Shown: positions 32,451 through 39,664 of the stretch, one piece after another
How positions within the stretch are numbered: the stretch's first letter is position 1
Layout: each line of letters starts with the position of its first letter
Assembly: GCA_937911865.1 (NCBI GenBank)
Contig: CALDSK010000006.1
Location: forward strand, 1-39,664
DNA from: an uncultured Synechococcus sp.
Lineage (GTDB): Bacteria > Cyanobacteriota > Cyanobacteriia > Phormidesmidales > Phormidesmidaceae
Direction: 5' to 3'
Length of the DNA: 39,664 nt
The notes under the pieces: model-generated
What the model was told of the DNA's origin: nothing
The model's database searches: none
Seen by the model: only the letters and a program-made list of their open reading frames with translations
Translations under genes and position numbers: made by a program

Positions 32451-33542
32451 CTATCGAATCTTACTCATTTCACCAACTAAATCTTGCTGCATCCGATCTA
32501 GGTCGGCTTCTACTTTAGTCAGAGATTCTTCGAGTTCCCGCTTTAAGCTGCCTGGTAGTGCCTTTGGATTAGCGCCTTCTGCATCTTCCCTAAGGACTTT
32601 TCTAAAGGCCAGCAGCTGGGCGGTCTTAAGAGATAGCTCTGTTGGTACTTTAAAGTCGGGTAGAACGCCGCTGCCCTCCCAGTTTTCACCTGTGGCGATG
32701 CTAATAGCTTGGCCAGTGGGAATGAACATCCAAAAATGGTCGTGAAGACGAAAGCCCGCGCCTGGATTTGCGCCGCCTGCAGTCGTTTCACCAACGATTA
32801 CAGCCCGCTTGAGATGTTTAAGGTTGTAGGCAAACTCTTCGGCAGCAGAAAAGGTCTCAGGGCCGATCAGGACGTACACAGGTTTATCCAGATAGCGCGG
32901 CCCTTCTACGTGGGGCAGGGTCCAAAATTGTTGAGTACGCGCCTCTTTTGGCCAGACCAGATCGGTCAGATGAACAGAAGGGTAGGCCGGAAGCAGATAG
33001 CTGGTGAGTAAAGACACCATACTGGCAGAGCCGCCTCGGTTATAGCGCAGGTCAATGATGAGGGCGCTGGTATTCGATAAAAATTGCAGGCTAGCCGCGG
33101 CGGTAGCACCCGCAAATTCAGGTGGCTCAAAGCTGAAGATTTCGAGGTAGCCGATATTTCCGCGTAGGCGCTCAACCCGATTGAAGTCAAAGTTACGCAG
33201 AGCGCCTTGCTGCTTTTGTCGATCAAGTTCGGCGACGGGAATTTCGGTCTGCGGTTCTAGATGAGGGAGAACAGCGGGGCTAAAGTGGACCTTTAGATGC
33301 AGATCGCTACTGAGGGTCTGTAGCTGTGCGGTGAGCGTTTCAGCCAGCTGCGTACCGCTTTTGATATCTTGATAGCCTTTGGCATCTAGACGCTTGTGAA
33401 TGTCGGTTTGGATTTTTTCAGCAACGTCTGGAAAGGCATATTCGTCCAGCTTTTGGGCGATCGCCTCCAAGACTTCTGTACGCGTCTCGGCGTCTATCGG
33501 AATGTCGTAGGCGGTCTGATCTGTCGGTTTGGAGTCGCCCAT
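32451..33542 (-). CDS. S41 family peptidase (IRBP/C-terminal processing type)
   Basis: A 363-aa protease. An N-terminal helical domain (about 10-90) with AETRTEVLEAIAQKLDEYAF resembles the S41 N-terminal region. The core contains ALIIDLRYNRGGSASM, the nucleophile region GPETFSAAEEFAYN (Ser), and VGETTAGGANP. There is no PDZ domain and no signal peptide, so it differs from typical periplasmic CtpA. I chose ATG 33540-33542; a GTG eleven codons upstream is also open, and neither has a clear ribosome binding site. Confidence 0.88.
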   Translation of the reverse strand: MGDSKPTDQTAYDIPIDAETRTEVLEAIAQKLDEYAFPDVAEKIQTDIHKRLDAKGYQDIKSGTQLAETLTAQLQTLSSDLHLKVHFSPAVLPHLEPQTEIPVAELDRQKQQGALRNFDFNRVERLRGNIGYLEIFSFEPPEFAGATAAASLQFLSNTSALIIDLRYNRGGSASMVSLLTSYLLPAYPSVHLTDLVWPKEARTQQFWTLPHVEGPRYLDKPVYVLIGPETFSAAEEFAYNLKHLKRAVIVGETTAGGANPGAGFRLHDHFWMFIPTGQAISIATGENWEGSGVLPDFKVPTELSLKTAQLLAFRKVLREDAEGANPKALPGSLKRELEESLTKVEADLDRMQQDLVGEMSKIR

Positions 33543-33696
33543 GAGGATAGTGGGTGGCTTAAAGTGCAGATCCACCCTGCCGTGTGGGCATCCCCTCTAG
33601 AGAGGAGCTCCTTCAGGCTTAGTAGGTGAATTTCTTGTCTCACAGTTAGAGGTGATCTAGTTTATATCACTGGCTGGCTTATATTGCTGGCCGGAT

Positions 33697-34935
33697 TCAC
33701 TGGCCGGCTGGGCAAAATTTTTCTACGATGCGCACAAAGGTTTCGACGCCGACGCCCAGAGCGGTTTCGTCAAAGTTGAAGCGAGGGTGGTGGTGGGGAT
33801 AGGCGAGATCTTTTTCGGTGTTAGCCGAGCCGAGAAAGAAGTAGCATCCTGGAACAGCTTGTAAGAAGAATGAGACGTCTTCGCCGCCCATAGTTTGACA
33901 TTCTGGGACAACACCAGCGGGTGTTTCGACGACGGATAGTGCGACAGACCGAACGAGGTCGGCGATCGCTCTGTCGTTCACAACCGGTGGATACAGCTTG
34001 TGATAATCCAGCTGATGGCTCGCGCCATGGGCAGCACAGACCCCGGCAATTACTTGTTCTAATCGCTCCGGAATTAAGTGTCCATAGTCTGTGTCAAAGT
34101 AGCGAACCGTGCCGCTCAAAAAGGCTGTGTCGGCAATGACATTAACCGCTGTGCCGGCTTTAAATTCGCCGACAGTAACGACTGCTGACTTTAGCGGATT
34201 GATATTTCTAGAAACAATCGTTTGAATTGCATTGACAACTTGAGCCCCGACAACAACCGCGTCAACGGTTTGTTGTGGAATCGCCCCGTGACCGCCTTTC
34301 CCTTGAATCGTGCAGTGAAAAAATTCTGTCGCGGCCATCATCGGCCCGCTGCGTACGCCGAGTGTGCCGAGCGGTAGATTATTCCACAGGTGTAGGCCAA
34401 CTAGGGCATCGACATCGGGATTTTGGAGCACGCCCGCTTCTACCATCGGTTTCGCGCCGCCAGGCCCCTCTTCGGCAGGTTGAAAAATTATTTTAACGGT
34501 GCCGCAGAACCGATCGCGGTGAGTTTGCAGGTATTGTGCAGTCCCAAGGGCGATCGCAACGTGACCATCGTGACCACAGGCATGCATTTTGCCATCATGA
34601 ACAGAGCAGTAGGGCACCTCATTCAGCTCTTGAACAGGAAGGCCGTCCATATCGGCTCTAATGCCAAGCACAGGCGGGTTTTCTCCTACATCTGCTTTCG
34701 TCCCTGACCCTTCAATCATCGCGACAACACCAGTTTTAGCGACGCCGCGCTGATGATTAATCCCCCACGCTGTCAGGCGATCGCAAATAAACTGCGAGGT
34801 GAGTTCTTCTTCGAAGCCCAGTTCAGGTCGCTGATGGATTTGTCTGCGCCAGGTAACTAAGTCAGCCTGCAGTGCCTGAATCTCAGGTCGTAGCGCCAAA
34901 AAGTCAGTCGTCAAAGGCCGAGAAAGCGTCAGCAT
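33697..34935 (-). CDS. M20D amidohydrolase
   Basis: A 412-aa metal-dependent amidohydrolase like IAA-amino acid hydrolases and N-acyl-amino acid hydrolases. Blocks are WRRQIHQRPELGFEEELTSQ, the metal ligands in HACGHDGHVAIALG, the catalytic Glu in FQPAEEGPGGAKPM, and the dimerisation-domain strand GGHGAIPQQTVDAV. A C-terminal HHHPRFNFDE carries the last His ligand. Start ATG 34933-34935 is preferred over the ATG 36 bp upstream because GGAG lies just before it. Substrate is unknown. Confidence 0.92.
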   Translation of the reverse strand: MLTLSRPLTTDFLALRPEIQALQADLVTWRRQIHQRPELGFEEELTSQFICDRLTAWGINHQRGVAKTGVVAMIEGSGTKADVGENPPVLGIRADMDGLPVQELNEVPYCSVHDGKMHACGHDGHVAIALGTAQYLQTHRDRFCGTVKIIFQPAEEGPGGAKPMVEAGVLQNPDVDALVGLHLWNNLPLGTLGVRSGPMMAATEFFHCTIQGKGGHGAIPQQTVDAVVVGAQVVNAIQTIVSRNINPLKSAVVTVGEFKAGTAVNVIADTAFLSGTVRYFDTDYGHLIPERLEQVIAGVCAAHGASHQLDYHKLYPPVVNDRAIADLVRSVALSVVETPAGVVPECQTMGGEDVSFFLQAVPGCYFFLGSANTEKDLAYPHHHPRFNFDETALGVGVETFVRIVEKFCPAGQ

Positions 34936-35091
34936 AAGGTCTCCGTAGCAGCTCTTCTTTCGCATCTGCATTTAGCTTAACGCTACTACTGATAGGAACA
35001 CCGCCTGACACCAACTCTTCGAAAGCTGTATATCGCTAAGTACTCAAGCAAGCCTGCCGTGTCTGGTTGGATCTTTGTCTTATTAGATTTT

Positions 35092-35784
35092 TTATGCCCA
35101 GAAAGCTTTCGGCATCAGCCGTTCTAAATCCAGCTGCGCAGCAGCATCAGCGAGATCTTCGTGACTTTTCACATGTTTTAAGTGAGGGAGAACGCCCAGT
35201 ACAGGCACTCTGGTGAGATCTTCAATCATTGAAATCGGTGTCCAGTTCTCTAGCTGACCTTGCGTGCAAGGACGAGTGCAGCTCAAAACGATGCCTTTGA
35301 GGTCAACCCGTTTTTTCTCAGCAAGGGCGACGTTGGCAACCGTAGCTGCGATCGCACCTAGCTGCACCGGTACCACCAGTACCGCAGGCAGTCGCCACTC
35401 ATTCGCAATATCAGCCACCGTCAGCTCAGCCGTGACCGGCGAACCTAATCCACCGGCCCCTTCTACCAGCACCCAGTCTCGCTTAGCCTGCAGCTGCGCC
35501 ACGGCCTGCCAAGCTTTCGCTAAGTCCACCCGAGTCCCTTCTAATGCAGCTGCAATTGGCGGTGCTACGGGCGTTTTGTAGCAAAGCGGATTAATTTGTT
35601 CAGGTGTTTGTTCTAGATCAAAAAGGCGGGTGTAATGTTCGCGATCGCCCACGCCCGACTGCACCGGTTTACACACCCCGAGCCGATAAGCCCAGCAGTA
35701 CTTCTGCCAATAGGCAATCAGCGCCGATGTCAGCACCGTTTTGCCGCTATCTGTATCCGTGCCTGTAATTAATAACGCTGACAA
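35092..35784 (-). CDS. bioD: Dethiobiotin synthetase
   Basis: A 230-aa biotin-synthesis enzyme forming dethiobiotin from diaminopelargonate, CO2 and ATP. The P-loop is GTDTDSGKT, with CKPVQSG for substrate binding and VLVEGAGGLGSPV as the second conserved motif. Full length. It begins 11 bp after the stop of the Ser/Thr kinase gene, so the two are probably co-transcribed, although their jobs are unrelated. No other biotin gene is in the window. Confidence 0.95.
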   Translation of the reverse strand: MSALLITGTDTDSGKTVLTSALIAYWQKYCWAYRLGVCKPVQSGVGDREHYTRLFDLEQTPEQINPLCYKTPVAPPIAAALEGTRVDLAKAWQAVAQLQAKRDWVLVEGAGGLGSPVTAELTVADIANEWRLPAVLVVPVQLGAIAATVANVALAEKKRVDLKGIVLSCTRPCTQGQLENWTPISMIEDLTRVPVLGVLPHLKHVKSHEDLADAAAQLDLERLMPKAFWA

Positions 35785-35795
35785 TATACTCTCAA

Positions 35796-37856
35796 CTATT
35801 CAGATGGAATCGTCGCACTGGCCTCAATTTCCAGCGTAAATTCTGAGAATTGATCGGCAGTGACATCGATACTATAGTCGCCACCTTGAGGCAATAAGCC
35901 CTGCCAGGTTTGTAGGCTATCAGCATCTGCCACCATATCGCCACTCGGCAGCAGCAAGTCAAAGAAAACAGGTGCCTGAGACTCAGTAATCCGTACGGTT
36001 AAGATTTGCCCCTCTTGAGCATTCACCAAATATCGTTTGACCTGTCCCGGTGCGACGTTATTCGCAACTCTTATAGAGTCAGCTCCAGAAGGAAAAGACA
36101 CCCGCTGAGACTGTACATCTATCTGCGCGGGCTCTTCTGGAGGCTGCGCGGGTTCCTCAATAGGCGGCTGGGAGCCTGCTCCTGTATTTTCGTCCGGTAT
36201 TGCTGGAACTTCAGGTTCAGGTTCAGGAATAATCGGATCTGGCTCAAGAGCGGGTGGCGCTCCTAGCGTTACCTCTAGTCGATAGTCGCTGTTGGGCACG
36301 CCGCGCACTGGGCTGAGCTGAATACGGTATTCACCAGCATCCCTGAGTTCGCCTTCCCATTGGCTAACGCGGTTAGCATTGCGCCGCACCGGGTTCCCCT
36401 CAGCGTCCAAAACGCTGAGCAGCACGCTTTCTTGTTCTACAGATACGCTCAGTTCCTGGCCTGCTTCTGCAACCAGCGGATAGTTAACCGTATCACCGCC
36501 ACGCATGTTGCCTTCTACTACCTTGGTCACATCAGGAACCAGCGCTAACTGAGGCTGCTGGTAGTCGACCGGCTGAGGGGAAACCTGAGTCGGTGTCGGC
36601 GTTGGCGTTGGTGACTCTTCAGTAAGCGGGGGGAGTGAGGTGATAGTCGGTGTAGGGCCAGGCGGTGAACCCAGGTTCTGCACAACGGCCCAGCCTCCAA
36701 AGCCTGCAACAGCAGCTAGCCCTACGGCTAATCCACCAACAGCAAGCGGATTTTCGAGCATTGAGGGGCGATCCTGCTCGGAGGGCATCACCAGACGGCT
36801 ATTGGGATGCCGGTCGTTTCGGCTTGGCCCTTGCTGGCCTGGATTCTGCTGGCCCGAATTAGCTTGACCTACGGTCGTTGGTCTATTGATCTGTGTATTG
36901 GCTTGCCCCGTGCCGATATTTGGGTTAGCGCGCCCAACCGCGACAGTTTTGAGCTGGGAAGGGGGTGGGCTAGCAGGCGTCGCTGGCGGCGTCGCCGGTT
37001 TTGAAGGTTCCGCTAAGTTAGTCCCACCTGCTGCAAGCGCCTTGGCCATTTCGCTTACTGAGGCAAAGCGATCGCCTGGTTTATAGCTCAGTGCTTTGTT
37101 CAAGATACTGGCAAAGCCTGGGCTAGCTGTTGCAGACTCTTGCCATCGCCAAGCAAAGTTCACATCGTCAAACAGTACCTGTGGTTCTTTGCCTGTCAGG
37201 AGCACGATAGCTGTGACAGCCAATGCGTAAAGATCGCTGCTGGGATAGGCTCTGCCGGTTTGCATTTGTTCGTTAGGGGCATAGCCAGCTTTACCGACGG
37301 TCGTCGCAGGCGCTGCCCCATCCATTTGCATGCGGGTAACGACTTCTTTCACCACCCCAAAATCAATCAGCACTGGCAGCTGATCCTGCTGCCGCAAGAT
37401 GATATTGTCTGGACTTATGTCTCTGTGGATGATTCCCTTCGCGTGAATGTGGGCTAGCACCGGAAGAATCTGCTGTAAAAACAGCTTGACTTCAGCTTCT
37501 GAGAAGGCTCTTCCCTGTTGCCTGCGCTGATTGAGTACGCTGTGAAAGGTCGGTCCATCGACGTAATCTTGAACTAAAAAAAGACGCTCTTCTTCTTCAA
37601 ACGTTGCCCTAAACTTAGGAATCTGCGGATGACTAATTTGATAGAGAACGGACGCTTCTCTTTTGAAGAGTTGCGTGGCTTTATCCGAAAAACTATCTTC
37701 CCCTTTAATCGGTACAAATTCTTTGATAGCGCAGCGTTCGTTGAATCGACCTTGATCTTCCGCGAGGTAGGTTCGGCCAAACCCACCTTGCCCCAATAGC
37801 TGGACAATGCGGTAGTGATTCTGTAGAAGCGTGCCGATAGAAATAGGGGGTTGCAT
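35796..37856 (-). CDS. Membrane Ser/Thr protein kinase with extracytoplasmic beta domains
   Basis: A 686-aa kinase. The kinase domain (about 15-275) has the Gly loop GQGGFGRTY, Lys45 in CAIKEFVP, HRDISPDN and DFGVVK. A Pro/Gln/Asn-rich linker follows, then a transmembrane helix near residue 380 (NPLAVGGLAVGLAAVAGFGG). Outside are two related beta-sandwich domains resembling bacterial pre-peptidase C-terminal domains, each with a GDTVNYPLVAEAGQELSV / QVKRYLVNAQEGQILTV type start and a WEGELRDAGEYRIQL / WQGLLPQGGDYSIDV type end. It probably senses an envelope ligand and signals inside. Confidence 0.92.
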   Translation of the reverse strand: MQPPISIGTLLQNHYRIVQLLGQGGFGRTYLAEDQGRFNERCAIKEFVPIKGEDSFSDKATQLFKREASVLYQISHPQIPKFRATFEEEERLFLVQDYVDGPTFHSVLNQRRQQGRAFSEAEVKLFLQQILPVLAHIHAKGIIHRDISPDNIILRQQDQLPVLIDFGVVKEVVTRMQMDGAAPATTVGKAGYAPNEQMQTGRAYPSSDLYALAVTAIVLLTGKEPQVLFDDVNFAWRWQESATASPGFASILNKALSYKPGDRFASVSEMAKALAAGGTNLAEPSKPATPPATPASPPPSQLKTVAVGRANPNIGTGQANTQINRPTTVGQANSGQQNPGQQGPSRNDRHPNSRLVMPSEQDRPSMLENPLAVGGLAVGLAAVAGFGGWAVVQNLGSPPGPTPTITSLPPLTEESPTPTPTPTQVSPQPVDYQQPQLALVPDVTKVVEGNMRGGDTVNYPLVAEAGQELSVSVEQESVLLSVLDAEGNPVRRNANRVSQWEGELRDAGEYRIQLSPVRGVPNSDYRLEVTLGAPPALEPDPIIPEPEPEVPAIPDENTGAGSQPPIEEPAQPPEEPAQIDVQSQRVSFPSGADSIRVANNVAPGQVKRYLVNAQEGQILTVRITESQAPVFFDLLLPSGDMVADADSLQTWQGLLPQGGDYSIDVTADQFSEFTLEIEASATIPSE

Positions 37857-37978
37857 AGCCGAAACCGTCTTTTAACGATGTTGCACCACTTAAGTCTTTC
37901 ATCTAAATAAAATCTAAATAGCTTTATCTAAAACGATGTGCGATCGCCTCCGACGGCGGTGCAAGCTTAAGCGTAGAT

Positions 37979-38012
37979 GTCAGATGCAGATAGATGTTAG
38001 GTACAGATAGAT
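37979..38012. repeat. 17-bp tandem duplication between the two signalling genes
   Basis: GTCAGATGCAGATAGAT (37979-37995) and GTTAGGTACAGATAGAT (37996-38012) lie head to tail with three mismatches. The rest of 37857-38132 is AT-rich with repeated ATCTAAATA-like words and should hold the divergent promoters of the kinase and the GAF protein. Confidence 0.7.
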
Positions 38013-38132
38013 ATATTAGTGCATGTTTCTACCAATCGTTTGACAAAAACATACGTACTCACGATATAGGTGAACCCCTTGCGTATAAAAGATTCTGTAA
38101 AGCTACGGGTTGACTTTGACACCCGCTAGGGA

Positions 38133-39659
38133 ATGATGGAATCAACTTACAGCCTTTTTGATCCACCTCGCATGACTTACGGGACTTCTGATAACGCAAA
38201 AGAACCGGCTTCGACAACAGACGATTCTGCTCAGACACGGCTCTCTTGCTTGTTAGAAGGACTGTCTCCAGCAGAGCGAGATGTAACGCGCACACAAACG
38301 CTGCTGCGTCTGAATCTGCTTAATCACGATACGGTGCCCGTTTTTGAAGAGGCCACGCAAAATATCTCTCGGCTAATGGCCATGCCTATTTGCATTCTCA
38401 GTGTGATGGATGCAAATAGGCAGCGATTTAAATCTGTCGTAGGTCTCTCCAGCTTGGGACTCATGAATCAGCTAGCGTCCGAGCGCAGCTTACCCAGGCA
38501 AGAGTCTTTTTGTACACAGGTGATCGATAGCGGTAAAACTTTTGTATTGGCGGATGCTACTAGCCATCCAGCGTTCTCAAGGAGCTTGCTAGTTCATCAA
38601 TACGGTATTCAGTCATATCTGGGCGTGCCTTTAATAACAACAGAAGGTTGTTGCATCGGCACTTTAGCTGTGATGGATTTAATGCCACATCAGTTTACAA
38701 AACAAGAGATTGCTTTGTTAGAACTAAGCGCTCGCTGGAGTATAAGTGAGTTCGAAAAGCAGCAAGCTCAAAACCAGCTACAACAGGGCAATAACATCGC
38801 TACTCAGTCGTCAGTTGCACCTGTAGAAGATTCCTTAATCTCTCGTATTAATCAAGTCCGCTTTGATTTGATTGTGCAGCTAACACAAGACTTGCGCAAT
38901 CCGCTAACGTCGGTGACAGGCATGGCGAGTATGCTCAGCCGCGAGATTTACGGACCGCTGAGTGAGAAGCAACAGGAATATGCCAAAATTGTCCTCAGCA
39001 GTTCTCAGCAGTTGCTGGCAATGGTGAACGATATCGTTGAAATTGGCGAGCTTAAAGAAGATACTTACCAGCTGTCTGTAGCAGCTGCCGATATTGAACT
39101 GCTCGGTCAGCAGTCACTATCTGCACTAGCCGATATCTCCAAACAGCAAGATTTGCAGCTAAAGCTAACGGTGGAGCCAGGCTCTCGAATTTGGAATATT
39201 GATAAGCGCGTCGTTAAGCAGCTGATTTATCATCTGGTCTTTAGCATTATAAAGATGTCGACGGCAGGCAGTACCATTCGCTTGCATGTTTCTCGTAAAG
39301 GAGAAAGCGTTAATATCGCACTGTGGGTATCTAATCCATGGCTAGGAGAAGACTTACCGCAAGCGGTGATTGCCTGGAGCAAGAGCAACACTAACTATTC
39401 TAATGGGCAACTTGTCGAGCCGTCGGCCCTTGCGATGACTGAAGAACGTCTAGCCGCTAAGAGTTTGCCCTCTGGGCCGAGTGAAGCCTTTGAAGCGCTG
39501 GCTACTGCTCAAAAAGTAGATGCCTCAAGACAAGAGCTAGGATTGTTGTTAAGTCAATATTTGATAGAAATGCATGGTGGCAAATCAAGTGTTCAGGGTT
39601 CAAGTGCTTCTGGTTATCGCTACATAATTTCTTTGCCCTCACTGCCTTTATCTCAGTAG
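38133..39659 (+). CDS. GAF-domain histidine-kinase-like protein lacking the phospho-acceptor
   Basis: A 508-aa cytoplasmic protein. A GAF domain covers about 60-205, with the GAF-type blocks ICILSVMDANRQRFKSVVGL and SYLGVPLITTEGCCIGTLAV. A HisKA-like helix follows, but the usual SHELRTPL reads TQDLRNPL (251-258), so the His is Gln252. The C-terminal ATPase-like part (about 350-505) lacks a clear DxGxG box; the corresponding segment reads WVSNPWLGED. Similar His-less proteins with QLTQELRTPLTSV are, as I recall, common in cyanobacteria, so the loss is probably ancient and functional. It may be a non-catalytic signalling scaffold. It is divergent from the Ser/Thr kinase. Confidence 0.88.
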   Translation: MMESTYSLFDPPRMTYGTSDNAKEPASTTDDSAQTRLSCLLEGLSPAERDVTRTQTLLRLNLLNHDTVPVFEEATQNISRLMAMPICILSVMDANRQRFKSVVGLSSLGLMNQLASERSLPRQESFCTQVIDSGKTFVLADATSHPAFSRSLLVHQYGIQSYLGVPLITTEGCCIGTLAVMDLMPHQFTKQEIALLELSARWSISEFEKQQAQNQLQQGNNIATQSSVAPVEDSLISRINQVRFDLIVQLTQDLRNPLTSVTGMASMLSREIYGPLSEKQQEYAKIVLSSSQQLLAMVNDIVEIGELKEDTYQLSVAAADIELLGQQSLSALADISKQQDLQLKLTVEPGSRIWNIDKRVVKQLIYHLVFSIIKMSTAGSTIRLHVSRKGESVNIALWVSNPWLGEDLPQAVIAWSKSNTNYSNGQLVEPSALAMTEERLAAKSLPSGPSEAFEALATAQKVDASRQELGLLLSQYLIEMHGGKSSVQGSSASGYRYIISLPSLPLSQ

Positions 39660-39664
39660 ATATC

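Overview
The window is cyanobacterial chromosome. It carries cytochrome b6f genes petC and petA, the cyanobacterial DUF3067 and DUF3143 families, an RRM protein linked to rpsU, and many copies of the HIP1 octamer GCGATCGC (for example at 1954, 23475 and in most long genes). Gene content and moderate GC fit a Leptolyngbya/Nodosilinea-like lineage, but that placement is an inference.

Layout. 1-2089 looks like the end of a mobile element. A proline-rich 524-codon reading frame runs off the left edge, a 111-aa orphan lies just upstream of it, and a 3' fragment of tRNA-Cys that looks like an attachment site closes the region. 2090-2413 holds acetyltransferase-like debris. 2414-4625 is an amidase divergent from a TetR regulator, with a 23-bp palindrome between them. 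4901-8569 has a small conserved protein, a two-gene pair (membrane protein plus GHL10 glycoside hydrolase-like protein) and a renalase-like FAD oxidoreductase. 8617-10482 is a YaaW-family / membrane J-domain / DUF3143 cluster. 10514-15354 has a DCC-family protein and the phosphate transporter pstS-pstC-pstA-pstB, with a candidate Pho box and three different short tandem-repeat arrays in its gaps.

15407-20857 holds methionine aminopeptidase, a GNAT acetyltransferase, an SDR protein that has lost its catalytic residues, a protein with an acidic tail, and a family 2 glycosyltransferase followed by a tiny overlapping ORF. 21032-24551 holds argG, an RRM protein, rpsU and prs. 25210-27544 holds DUF3067, petC and petA. 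27650-28047 is a histidine kinase remnant. 28128-39659 carries an alpha/beta hydrolase behind a large nested inverted repeat containing a perfect CRP-type site, a GH57 branching enzyme, a secreted SH3-like protein, an S41 peptidase, an M20D amidohydrolase, bioD, a Ser/Thr kinase, and a GAF histidine-kinase-like protein lacking the phospho-acceptor histidine.

How the genes work together. pstSCAB form one high-affinity phosphate uptake system. petC and petA encode two subunits of the photosynthetic b6f complex. Most other genes are housekeeping. No complete new defence or biosynthetic system is visible. The most unusual signals are the left-edge element, the repeated short tandem duplications (several reiterating a stop codon), the hairpin in front of the hydrolase, and several conserved but catalytically altered proteins.
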